Assembly (NCBI GenBank): GCA_965221505.1
Contig: CBDCSI010000001.1
Location: forward strand, 1,922,001 to 1,986,000
Length of the DNA stretch: 64,000 bases
Reading direction: 5' to 3'
From: CAZPXZ01 sp965221505
GTDB taxonomy: Bacteria > Pseudomonadota > Alphaproteobacteria > Rhodobacterales > CAZPXZ01
The notes under the pieces were generated by a model, which saw only the letters and a list, made by a program, of their open reading frames with translations, was not told the origin of the DNA and did no database searches. Positions within the stretch are counted from its first letter, which is position 1; each line of letters starts with the position of its first letter. The translations under genes were made by a program, and so were the position numbers. Shown piece by piece: positions 28,098 through 36,617 of this stretch.

Positions 28098-29444
28098 TCA
28101 GTCCAGGAACGCCGATTCGAACGGGTAGTGCGAGAGCGGTTCGGAGCCGTTTTCGGTCACCAGCACCTGGTCTTCGAGCTTGATCCCGCAGGATCCGCCC
28201 TCGGCGCCGACGTAAGCCTCGACACAGATGCACATGCCGGCCTCGAAGTGTCCGTCGTAGCCCGATTCGTCCATGTGATCCGGATAGTTGACGGACGGAT
28301 ACTCGTCGCAGAGACCGACCCCGTGGGCGACCACGCCGTAGCGAAGCGCCAGGAACTCGTCCGGCAAGCGGTGGCTCTTCTCGCTGAACTCGCGAAAGCT
28401 CAAGCCCGCGCGAAGGAGGCTCCGGTTGGCGTCGATATGCTCCTTGGCGAGCTGGTAGAGATAGCGCTGCTCGTTGGTCGGTCTCGCGTCCCCGCAAATC
28501 CAGGTGCGCGAGATGTCGCAGCAATAGCCGTAGGGGCCCACGAGGTCGGTGTCGAAGGCAACGATGTCGCCTTCGCCGATCACCCGCGGTCCGCATTCCT
28601 GAAACCACGGATTGGTGCGCGGCCCAGACGCGAGCAAACGGGTTTCGATCCACTCTCCGCCGCGCCGGATGTTCTCTGCGTGCAGGATCGCCCACAGGTC
28701 GTTCTCCGTCATTCCCGGCTCGAGCGCCTCCTGCATGCGCGCCATGCCGGTCTCGCAGGCGTGAATCGCGCAGCGCATGGCCTTGATCTCCTCGGCGCTC
28801 TTCACCGAACGGGCGTGCTCCATGACCGCCTGCCCGTCCTCGACCGCGATTCCCCGGCGCTCGAACGCGCGCACGCCGTGGGTCTCCATCTTGTCGGCAG
28901 CAACGCGCCTGTTGCCGCCGCCGTGCTGGCGGAGCAGGTCCTCGACCTCGTCCGTGAAGCGCTCGGCGAATTCCGGCCCCCGGTCGCCGGAGGCGAAGTA
29001 GAAGAACGTCTTCGCCGGCCGCGTCTCGTCCACCAGCGGGAGGTGATCCGATAAATGCAGCGCGCTCGGATAGTCGAACAGGACGACCGGCCCGTCCGTC
29101 AGGACCAGGCACGCGCGGGTCGAGTTGTGCGTGCACCAGAGCTGCATGTTGGTGGTGTCGGTGGCGTAGCGGATGCTGAGCGGGTCCCAGACCAGCGCGG
29201 CCGCCATGTCCCGCTTCGCGAGCTCGTCCCGGATGCGCTGCAGCCGATAGGCGCGCACCGCTTCCAGGTCGGGAGCCTCCAGCCCGTCCCGCGCCCATTC
29301 GCGAAAGGCGAGGGCGGTGGGGCCGATCTCCACCCGGTCGTTGTCGTCCGGCGTGCCGTCCGGACGGAGGCCTCTCGCCGGGCGCCGGCCCGGATCGATC
29401 TTGCGGTTCGTCACCGAGAACGCGCGACGGTTTATGTCGGTCAT
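28098..29444 (-). CDS. dddP: DddP-like DMSP lyase (M24 metallopeptidase family)
   Basis: 448 residues from the ATG with GGAGGAG upstream. It has the M24B pita-bread C-domain with metal ligands D298 and D300 (in FDTD), D310, H374 (AHGVGLCDE), E409 (CVEAYV) and E424 (KLEDQ). From memory these correspond to the di-metal ligands of the roseobacter lyase DddP with a constant three-residue offset. Long stretches such as NDRVEIGPTALAF, RYATDTTNMQLW and EWIETRLLASGPRTNPWFQ also match DddP rather than prolidase or creatinase. DddP splits dimethylsulfoniopropionate into dimethyl sulfide and acrylate in the cytoplasm. Neighbours give no pathway support, so a related M24 hydrolase remains possible. Confidence 0.78.
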   Translation of the reverse strand: MTDINRRAFSVTNRKIDPGRRPARGLRPDGTPDDNDRVEIGPTALAFREWARDGLEAPDLEAVRAYRLQRIRDELAKRDMAAALVWDPLSIRYATDTTNMQLWCTHNSTRACLVLTDGPVVLFDYPSALHLSDHLPLVDETRPAKTFFYFASGDRGPEFAERFTDEVEDLLRQHGGGNRRVAADKMETHGVRAFERRGIAVEDGQAVMEHARSVKSAEEIKAMRCAIHACETGMARMQEALEPGMTENDLWAILHAENIRRGGEWIETRLLASGPRTNPWFQECGPRVIGEGDIVAFDTDLVGPYGYCCDISRTWICGDARPTNEQRYLYQLAKEHIDANRSLLRAGLSFREFSEKSHRLPDEFLALRYGVVAHGVGLCDEYPSVNYPDHMDESGYDGHFEAGMCICVEAYVGAEGGSCGIKLEDQVLVTENGSEPLSHYPFESAFLD

Positions 29445-29556
29445 GATCCACTCCTCCACGGCGGCATGAGTTCGCCCTATGAAGGAAGCGGAGAGAGGTG
29501 TCTGTTCCCGATGCGACACGCGGGGTCGCAGACAGGCCGAAGAGGGACCGAATGCG

Positions 29557-30273
29557 CTACTGGCGCGCGACCGCAACCGCCTCCGCCAGCGTGAAGGATC
29601 CGTTGACCAGCGCCCGACCGACGATGGCCCCGGAGATGTTGGGCAGGTAGCGCGCGGTCGAGATGTCGTCCAGGGTCTTGATGGTGCCGCTGGTGATGAC
29701 CGGCGGCGTCGCGACCTCGCCCACCTGCATCGTCAGCGCAAAGCTGGACTCCGGGAGTTCCACGTCGCGGTCGATGTCCGTCAGGATCACCGCCGCCAGC
29801 TCCAGCCGGTTGAGGACCTCCATGAAGGCGACCGGCTCGAAGCTGGTCGCCTTTCTCCAGCCGTAGATCGACACCCGTCCCTGCCAGACGTCGACGCTGA
29901 CCGCGATCCGGCGAGGCCAGGCTGCGGCCAGCTGGGCGAGGAATTCGGGATCGGCGATGGCGCTGGTGCCGATCACCAGCCGCGTCGCCCCCCACTCGAT
30001 CAGCTCCTGCGCCTGCGAAAACGTGCGGATGCCCCCGCCGACCTGCACCGGGACGGCGCCGAGTTCGAGAATCCGGCGGATTTCCTCGCGATTGTCTCCC
30101 TCGCCGATCACGCGGTCGAGATCCACCACGTGGAGCCATTCCGCGCCTTCCGCGACGTAGTGGCTCGCCAGTTCGAACGGCGTCCGACCGGTCGGGACCG
30201 GCCGGTCCATCTCGCCGCGAACGAGGGTTACGCTCTCGCCGTTTCGAATGCTGACGTCCGCATAGATGTCCAT
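29557..30273 (-). CDS. Divergent HisA/HisF-family TIM-barrel protein
   Basis: 238 residues with WLHVVDLDRVIGEG, VQVGGGIRTF (phosphate-binding loop) and VIGTSAIADPEF, the layout of phosphoribosyl isomerase HisA. However, the first catalytic aspartate position (in the family PAIDL motif) reads ADVSI here, so Ser replaces the usual Asp, and the second phosphate motif after TDIDRD lacks the usual Gly-Thr. The aspartate of the central VSVDV strand is kept. No other his gene lies nearby; it sits between glnA and the dddP-like gene. It may be a paralog with a different activity rather than the histidine enzyme. Confidence 0.75.
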   Translation of the reverse strand: MDIYADVSIRNGESVTLVRGEMDRPVPTGRTPFELASHYVAEGAEWLHVVDLDRVIGEGDNREEIRRILELGAVPVQVGGGIRTFSQAQELIEWGATRLVIGTSAIADPEFLAQLAAAWPRRIAVSVDVWQGRVSIYGWRKATSFEPVAFMEVLNRLELAAVILTDIDRDVELPESSFALTMQVGEVATPPVITSGTIKTLDDISTARYLPNISGAIVGRALVNGSFTLAEAVAVARQ

Positions 30274-30349
30274 GTTCGTTCCGTAGCGCCCCGACCCGGC
30301 CGGGAGGCGTCCCGGCCGGGTCGGAGCCCGTCGTCTAGCGAGCGCCGGG

Positions 30350-31771
30350 TCAGACGCTGTAATACATCTCGAACTCGACCGGGTGCGGCGTGTGTTCGAG
30401 CCGGTAGACCTCGTCCCACTTCAGCTCCAGATACGCCTCGATCTGGTCCTCGGTGAAGACGCCGCCCTGGGTCAGGAACTCGTGCTCGCCGGCCAGCGCC
30501 TCCAGCGCCTCGCGGAGACTTCCGCACACGGTCGGGATGTCCTTGAGTTCCTCCGGCGGCAGCGCGTAGAGGTCCTTGTCCATCGCGTCGCCCGGGTGGA
30601 TCCGGTTGCGGATTCCGTCGAGCCCGGCCATCAGCATGGCGGAGAACGCCAGATACGGATTGGCGCTCGGGTCCGGGAAACGCACCTCGACCCGCTTCCC
30701 CTTCGGCGAGGCGGTGTGCGGAATCCGGCAGGAGGCGGAGCGGTTGCGGGCCGAGTAGGCGAGCAACACCGGCGCCTCGAAGCCGGGGATGAGCCGCTTG
30801 TACGAGTTCGTCGAGGGATTGGTGAACGCGTTCAGCGTCTTCGCGTGCTTGAGAATTCCGCCGATATAGAACAGGCAGGCTTCCGACAGGTCGGCGTACA
30901 TCGACCCCGCGAACAGCGGCGAATCGCCGCGCCAGATCGACTGGTGCACGTGCATGCCGGTTCCGTTGTCGTCGAGGACGGGCTTCGGCATGAAGGTCGC
31001 CGTCTTGCCGTAGGCCGCCGCGACGTTCTTCACGACGTATTTGTACGCCTGCATCCGGTCGGCGGTCTCCACCATCTCCCCGAAGACCATGCCGAGCTCG
31101 TGCTGCGACGGCGCGACCTCGTGATGGTGCTTCTCGACCGGCACGCCGATCGCGGTGAGCGTAGACAGCATCTCGCTGCGAAGGTCCTGGCAGCTGTCGA
31201 CCGGGTTCACCGGAAAGTAGCCGCCCTTGGGTCCGGGGCGGTGCCCCATGTTGCCCATGTCGAAGCGGGTGCCGCTGTTGTAGGGGCCTTCCTCGGAGTC
31301 GAACTCGTAGCTCACGCGGTTCTGCCGGACGTCGAAGCGCACGTCGTCGAACACGAAGAACTCCGCCTCCGGACCGAAATAGGCCCGGTCACCCACGCCG
31401 GTCTGCTGCAGGTAGGCGAGCGCCTTCTTCGCCGTGGATCGCGGGTCGCGTCCGTAGGGCGCGCCGGAGCCCGGTTCGCTGACGTCGCACACCACCGCCA
31501 GCGTCGATTCCCCGTAGAAGGGATCCTGGAACGAGAACGAGGGATCCGGCATGAGCGCCATGTCGGACTCGTTGATCGCCTTCCAGCCCGCGATCGACGA
31601 TCCGTCGAACATCACGCCGTCCTCGATCGCGTCCTCGTCGAAGCTGTCGGCCGTCAGGGTTACGTGCTGCCACTTCCCGCCGGGGTCGGTAAAGCGCAAG
31701 TCGACAAACGATATTCCTTCCTCGTTGATCGTCTGAAGCAGGGATTCCGCATCCCTTGCGTTATCGTTCAT
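30350..31771 (-). CDS. glnA: Glutamine synthetase type I
   Basis: 473 residues, normal for GSI-beta. Metal and ATP regions include GPEAEFFVFDD, GYFPVNP, HEVAPSQHELG and NDNGTGMHVH-like DDNGTGMHVH; the ammonium/glutamate flap NPSTNSYKRL and the substrate loop RNRSASCRIP are present. The adenylylation tyrosine is at residue 402 in DLYALPPEE, so activity is probably controlled by GlnE/GlnD as in other proteobacteria. AGGAGAG precedes the ATG. It lies 132 bases downstream of glnB, the standard alphaproteobacterial glnB-glnA pair. Confidence 0.97.
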   Translation of the reverse strand: MNDNARDAESLLQTINEEGISFVDLRFTDPGGKWQHVTLTADSFDEDAIEDGVMFDGSSIAGWKAINESDMALMPDPSFSFQDPFYGESTLAVVCDVSEPGSGAPYGRDPRSTAKKALAYLQQTGVGDRAYFGPEAEFFVFDDVRFDVRQNRVSYEFDSEEGPYNSGTRFDMGNMGHRPGPKGGYFPVNPVDSCQDLRSEMLSTLTAIGVPVEKHHHEVAPSQHELGMVFGEMVETADRMQAYKYVVKNVAAAYGKTATFMPKPVLDDNGTGMHVHQSIWRGDSPLFAGSMYADLSEACLFYIGGILKHAKTLNAFTNPSTNSYKRLIPGFEAPVLLAYSARNRSASCRIPHTASPKGKRVEVRFPDPSANPYLAFSAMLMAGLDGIRNRIHPGDAMDKDLYALPPEELKDIPTVCGSLREALEALAGEHEFLTQGGVFTEDQIEAYLELKWDEVYRLEHTPHPVEFEMYYSV

Positions 31772-31903
31772 TTCGTTCTCTCCTGAACTGTTTTTCGGAT
31801 TCGGTTTCAGCCGGGCGGGAAATCCGAAGCGGGCACGTCACGTACCTCCGCAGCCGTCTTCTCGCTTTCGCCTCGTGCCGGCGAACACCGTTCCGGCTAA
31901 ATC

Positions 31904-32242
31904 TTAGAGGACTTCGTCGCCCTCTTCTCCCGTGCGAATTCGCCGCGCGCGCTCGATCGTGGACACGAAGATCTTTCCGTCCCCGAACTTCCCGCTCTGC
32001 GCGGTGTCGGTAATCGCGTCCATGGCCTGTTCCAGCAGACCGTCGGGCAGCACGACCTCGATCTTGACCTTCGGCAAGAAGTCCACGACGTACTCCGCGC
32101 CGCGATACAGCTCGGTATGCCCCCGTTGCCGGCCGAACCCCTTGGCCTCGATCACGGTCAGCCCCTGAATCCCGATTTCCTGAAGGGCTTCCTTCACTTC
32201 GTCCAGCCGGAACGGCTTGATGATCGCTTCGATCTTCTTCAT
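31904..32242 (-). CDS. glnB: Nitrogen regulatory protein P-II
   Basis: 112 residues if started at MKKIEA; this places the uridylylation tyrosine exactly at Y51 in the T-loop (GHTELYRGAEYVV), the standard numbering. An ATG two codons upstream is an alternative with a closer GGAG site. The C-terminal signature GKIFVSTIERARRIRTGE is intact. P-II senses 2-oxoglutarate and ATP/ADP and controls GlnE, NtrB and other targets. Upstream of glnA in the same orientation. Confidence 0.95.
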   Translation of the reverse strand: MKKIEAIIKPFRLDEVKEALQEIGIQGLTVIEAKGFGRQRGHTELYRGAEYVVDFLPKVKIEVVLPDGLLEQAMDAITDTAQSGKFGDGKIFVSTIERARRIRTGEEGDEVL

Positions 32243-32516
32243 CACCATCTCACTCCAATCGCTATACCCACTGGGAGGACAGGTTCCTCTATTTCGCAGT
32301 GCAGCATAGATGCGTTTCTCGCACGCGTAAAGGGTTAGGCGTAACCTACCGAAACGCGCCCCCCGGATCGACGTTCGGGCCGTTGTGCACTGCAACATCA
32401 TCCCGGCGAACCGCCCGCCCGCCGGCCGCGCGCAGACGCGCGACACGATACCATACCGTCGGAAGACGGAGCCGGCGCGCCTCGGCCGGCCGGGTTCGCC
32501 GGACAGGGGAGAGCGC
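32243..32516. promoter_or_regulatory. Divergent promoter region glnB/nnr with spaced inverted repeat
   Basis: 274 bases between divergent glnB and nnr. GCAGTGCA at 32296-32303 and its complement TGCACTGC at 32386-32393 form an 8-bp inverted repeat separated by 82 bases. The spacing would suit two binding sites for one regulator. I did not find a clean sigma-54 -24/-12 element for glnB. Confidence 0.3.
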
Positions 32517-34121
32517 ATGACGGAACGCGACGAGCCGGCCGGCCGTCCGGAGCCGGCCGCTCCCTGGCCGAAGGAGCGAATCCCCTTCGCCCTGTTCACG
32601 GTCGCGGCGAGCCGCGAAGCGGACCGTCTGGCGGAAGCGACGGGCGTCTCGGTTCCCCGACTCATGGCGCGGGCCGGCGCGCGCGTCGCCGAAGCGGCGC
32701 GGGAACGCTGGCCCGCGGCCCGAATCGCCGTGCTGTGCGGCCCCGGCGACAACGGCGGCGACGGGTACGTCGCGGCGTTTCGGCTACGGACGGGCGGCCG
32801 CCGGGTGCGCGTCTTCGCGCTCGGCGCCCCGCGCTCCCCGGCGGCGCGATCGGCCGCCGCGCGGTGGCGCGCGGCCGGCGGACGCACCGATCCCCTGACC
32901 GTGGAGAGCGCGGAAGCCGCGTTTTCCGACGCGCGCGGCCTGCTGACGCTCGACGCGCTCTTCGGCGCCGGACTGTCGAGGCCCCTGGAGGGTGCCGCAT
33001 TGCGATTCGCCATGGCGGCGAGACGGACCCGCACCGCGGTGCTCAGCGTCGACGTCCCGTCCGGCGTGAACGGAGACACCGGGCGAGTCGACGGCGATTC
33101 GTTCTCCGCGACGGCGACCGTCGCCTTCGAGCGGCCTCGTCCGGGGCACTTTCTCGGCCTTGGCGGCGAGCGCAGGGGCGAGTTGATCGTCCGGTCCATC
33201 GGAACGCCGGAAGCGGCGCTGCGATCCGTGGCCGGCCGACAGCCGCTTTGGCTCAGTTGCCCCGCCGCCTGGCCAGAGCGAATCGGCCGCCGGCCGAGCG
33301 ACGCCCACAAATACCGATTCGGCCACGCGCTCGTGTATTCCGGCCCGCCCGGCGCCGGCGGCGCGGCCCGACTCGCCGCACTCGGCGCGCTGCGGGCGGG
33401 AGCCGGACTCGCGACCGTCGCGGCCACGCCCGAAGCGGTGGCCGAGCACGCCGCTCGACTCGACGCGATCATGGTGCGTCGGCTGGATACGCCGGACGCC
33501 TGGTCCCGCGCGCTCTCGGAGCGCGGCGCTTCGGCGGCGGTGATCGGCCCCGGCGCAGGGCCGGGCGCGCGGGACGCCACGCTTGCCGCCGCCGCCGCAT
33601 GCGAGGGCCGCCCGGACGCGGTCTCGCTGGTGCTAGACGCCGACGCGCTCACGGCCTTCGAGGACGACCCCGCGACCCTGTTCCGGGCGCTGGAGGGCCG
33701 CCGGGCGCTTCTCACCCCCCATACGGGCGAGTTCGGCCGCCTGTTTCCGGATCTCCGGGCGGAACTCGACGCCGGCCCCCGCTCGCCCGTGGAAGCGGTC
33801 GCGGAAGCGGCGCGACGTTCGCACGCGACCGTACTCCTGAAAGGGCGCTGTACGATCGTCGCGTCCCCTCAGGGAGGGGCATGGCTCAACGACGCGACCT
33901 CCGCGCCGTGGCTCGCGACCGCCGGCGCCGGAGACGTTCTCGCCGGGATCGCGGCCGGTCTGGCCGCTCGGGGAACGCCGCTCGACGCCGCCGCGGCCGC
34001 CGCCGCCTGGCTGCACGCGCGGGCCGGGCGCCTCCACGGCCCCGCGCTGGTCGCCGACGACCTTCCGGCCCTGCTTCCCGCTGCGGCGAGGGAAGCGACG
34101 GAACGCCAGCCGGGCCATTGA
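32517..34121 (+). CDS. nnr: Bifunctional NAD(P)H-hydrate epimerase/dehydratase
   Basis: 534 residues with two domains. The N-terminal YjeF epimerase domain (about 20-215) shows GPGDNGGDGYVAA and DALFGAGLSRP. The C-terminal ADP-dependent dehydratase domain (about 230-520) shows GAGPGARD, the TPHTGEFGRL segment and the catalytic WLATAGAGDVLAGI motif. It repairs hydrated NADH and NADPH. AGGGGAG precedes the ATG. Divergent from glnB. Confidence 0.93.
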   Translation: MTERDEPAGRPEPAAPWPKERIPFALFTVAASREADRLAEATGVSVPRLMARAGARVAEAARERWPAARIAVLCGPGDNGGDGYVAAFRLRTGGRRVRVFALGAPRSPAARSAAARWRAAGGRTDPLTVESAEAAFSDARGLLTLDALFGAGLSRPLEGAALRFAMAARRTRTAVLSVDVPSGVNGDTGRVDGDSFSATATVAFERPRPGHFLGLGGERRGELIVRSIGTPEAALRSVAGRQPLWLSCPAAWPERIGRRPSDAHKYRFGHALVYSGPPGAGGAARLAALGALRAGAGLATVAATPEAVAEHAARLDAIMVRRLDTPDAWSRALSERGASAAVIGPGAGPGARDATLAAAAACEGRPDAVSLVLDADALTAFEDDPATLFRALEGRRALLTPHTGEFGRLFPDLRAELDAGPRSPVEAVAEAARRSHATVLLKGRCTIVASPQGGAWLNDATSAPWLATAGAGDVLAGIAAGLAARGTPLDAAAAAAAWLHARAGRLHGPALVADDLPALLPAAAREATERQPGH

Positions 34122-34253
34122 CAATCCGCCTTCGGGCGTCGATTGTGGCGTTTGTGCAACAACGCGTCGGCCGCACGCCCGATGGAACGGGCGAATTCGA
34201 GAGAGCGGCGCCGGACGCGCGGGCAACCACCGGAAACGGCCTTGTCGAACGCG

Positions 34254-36617
34254 ATGACCAGCAAGGTCGCCTCCCGTGCGAAGCGCGCCAACCGGCCCTG
34301 GGTCGCCTACGGAGCGGCGGCGGTGCTCCTGCTGCTCGGCGTCGTCGCGGTGTACGTCGTGCGGGACTATTACGGCACGGCGCCCGAGGAACTCACCGTC
34401 GGCGACGTCTGGCGGGTCCGAATCGCCGTCTGCGCGCTGGTGCTCTGGACCACGCTGGCCCTCGTTCTGCTCGGACACCGGATATCGAAGCTGATCCTCG
34501 CCATGCGCGCCGGCCGGGCCGGCTCCCGGTTCCACATCCGTCTCGCCCGCCGCTTCGCCCTGATCGGAATTCTCCCGGCCTGCCTGATCGCGATCCTCTC
34601 GCTTCTGACCGTGGTGTACGGACTCGACCGCTGGTTCTCGTCCCGCGTCGGAGACGCGGTGCGGGACACGCGCGAGCTGGCCGACGCTTTCGACGGGTTT
34701 CTCGCCGACGACTACCGCCAGGGCCAGCAGCTTCGACTCGAGAAGAATCTCGGCGAAGTCCTCGCCCGGGTGCCGCTCGGAGACACGCGGACGCTGGCGG
34801 AGCGGCTCACCGACCTCGGCGCGAGCGTCGGGAGCGGGGAGGGTGCCGACCGGGAGTGGGCGGCGACCGCGAACCTCTTGTTCAACCTGCCGGTCTCGGC
34901 CGACCGGGTCGCCCTGTTCGCCGGCACCGAACTGCTGAGAGCCGGCAAGTGGGACGGCGCCCGGCCGGATCCGGAGATCGAGGCGGACGCCGTGCGCCAG
35001 GCCGTATCGGCCGGCGTCGGCGTACCGGTCTCGCTCCCGGCGCGACGGGACGCGGACCCGGCCGCGGGATGGATTGCCGAGGCCGTCGTCGCCTTGCCGC
35101 CGGACGGGGACCTGATTCTCTACGTCGAACACGCGAAGGACGCCGCCGTCGTCGACCGGGTTCGGGCAATACGGACGAACGCGGCGGAATACGAACAGGT
35201 CGCGCGCTCGGGGCTGGGGGTGGCCTGGGGATTCGCCTTGATCTACGGGATCGGCGCGGTCGTGGTCGCGGTCGCCGCGATCGTGGTCGGGTTCCTGTTC
35301 GCCGACCAGATGGTGGGGCCCATCGGCCGGCTGGCAGGGGCCGCGAGCCGCATCGAATCGGGCGACCTGTCGGCCCGGATCGTGGAGCAGGCGACCCGAT
35401 CGGACGAAATCGGCAATCTCGTCGGCACGTTCAACCGCATGGCGGCGTCGCTTCAGCACCAGCGGGAGGAACTGCTCGTCAGCCGGGAGCGGGAGAGGGA
35501 GGGGCGACGATTCGCCGAGGGCGTCCTGCGCGGCGCGACGGTCGGGATCGTCGGAATCGACAGCGAAGGCCGCATCCAGGCGGCGAACCGGGCGGCTTCG
35601 GACATCCTGGGCGCGGACCGAAACCTGGCGCCGGGCGCTTCCGTCCATGCCGCGATGCCCGAGATCCGCCCGCTGCTCGCCCGTGCCCGGGGGTTGCCGG
35701 GCCGGGTGTCGGAAGCCGAAGTCAACGCGGAATCGGAACAGGTCACGCGCCAGCTCCTCGTCCGGGTCGCGCCGGAGGTCGAGGGCGGATCCGTGCACGG
35801 ATACGTGGTGACCATCGAGGACATCACCGGCCGCGCCGTCGCGGAGCGGATGGAGGCATGGAAGCATCTGGCCGAGATCATGGCGCACGAGATCAAGAAT
35901 CCCCTCAATCCCCTCATGCTCAAGGCCGAGGCGCTGCAGGAGATGGTGCCGCCCGCGGAGCGCGAGCGGCAGGAGCGCATGCTCGCCGCCAACACCGAAC
36001 TGGTGGTTCGGATCGTGGAGCAGATTCGCCGCCTGGTCGACGATTTCCGGAATTTCGCCAGCATGCCGGAGCCGCATCTCGAACGGGTCGACCTCGCCGG
36101 ACTGGCGTCCGCCGCCGTCGATCTCGTGCGGGCCGAAGATCGCGACGCCGAAGTCTCGCTCGGCCCGGCGCGGCCGATTTCGGTACGCTGCGACCGTACG
36201 CAATTGTCCCGCGCGCTGGCCAACGTCCTCAGGAACGCGTCGCTGGCGACTCGCGATCGGGCGCAGCGGGAGATCGAATCCGGCCGGGATCCGACGCCGC
36301 GCAGGATCCGGGTGAGTATGGTCCGGAGGGGACGGCTGGCGGAAGTCACCGTCGAGGACAACGGCTCCGGGTTTCCCGCCGACGCAAGAGAGAGGCTTCT
36401 GGAGCCGTACGTCTCGCATCGCAAGGACCAGGGGGGGACCGGCCTCGGCCTGGCGGTCGTTCGCTGGATCATGGAATCGCATGACGGCGAAGTCCTCCTG
36501 AGGGACCCGCCGGACGGCGCACGAGGCGCGGTCGTCCGCCTGCGGCTTCCCGTCGAGGGCCCGCAAGACCGCCAGGCAATACCCGCGTCACTCGAAACCG
36601 GAGCCGCACGTACATGA
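34254..36617 (+). CDS. ntrY: Membrane sensor histidine kinase NtrY
   Basis: 787 residues from the ATG at 34254; longer frames begin with TTG and lack a ribosome binding site, so the exact start is uncertain. Four transmembrane helices (first PWVAYGAAAVLLLLGVVAVYVV), an extracytoplasmic sensor region, a HAMP domain near 360-410, a PAS domain, and the kinase core with phospho-accepting H545 in MAHEIKNPLNP, N-box NVLRNA and G-box GGTGLGLAVV. NtrY partners NtrX in nitrogen and redox control. The stop overlaps the ntrX start (ATGA). Confidence 0.93.
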   Translation: MTSKVASRAKRANRPWVAYGAAAVLLLLGVVAVYVVRDYYGTAPEELTVGDVWRVRIAVCALVLWTTLALVLLGHRISKLILAMRAGRAGSRFHIRLARRFALIGILPACLIAILSLLTVVYGLDRWFSSRVGDAVRDTRELADAFDGFLADDYRQGQQLRLEKNLGEVLARVPLGDTRTLAERLTDLGASVGSGEGADREWAATANLLFNLPVSADRVALFAGTELLRAGKWDGARPDPEIEADAVRQAVSAGVGVPVSLPARRDADPAAGWIAEAVVALPPDGDLILYVEHAKDAAVVDRVRAIRTNAAEYEQVARSGLGVAWGFALIYGIGAVVVAVAAIVVGFLFADQMVGPIGRLAGAASRIESGDLSARIVEQATRSDEIGNLVGTFNRMAASLQHQREELLVSREREREGRRFAEGVLRGATVGIVGIDSEGRIQAANRAASDILGADRNLAPGASVHAAMPEIRPLLARARGLPGRVSEAEVNAESEQVTRQLLVRVAPEVEGGSVHGYVVTIEDITGRAVAERMEAWKHLAEIMAHEIKNPLNPLMLKAEALQEMVPPAERERQERMLAANTELVVRIVEQIRRLVDDFRNFASMPEPHLERVDLAGLASAAVDLVRAEDRDAEVSLGPARPISVRCDRTQLSRALANVLRNASLATRDRAQREIESGRDPTPRRIRVSMVRRGRLAEVTVEDNGSGFPADARERLLEPYVSHRKDQGGTGLGLAVVRWIMESHDGEVLLRDPPDGARGAVVRLRLPVEGPQDRQAIPASLETGAART

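Noticed and set aside
32735..36566. Very long open frames of about 1,249 residues (plus) and 977 residues (minus) over nnr-ntrY
   Set aside because: They are antisense or shifted shadows of nnr and ntrY; both true frames have complete family motifs.
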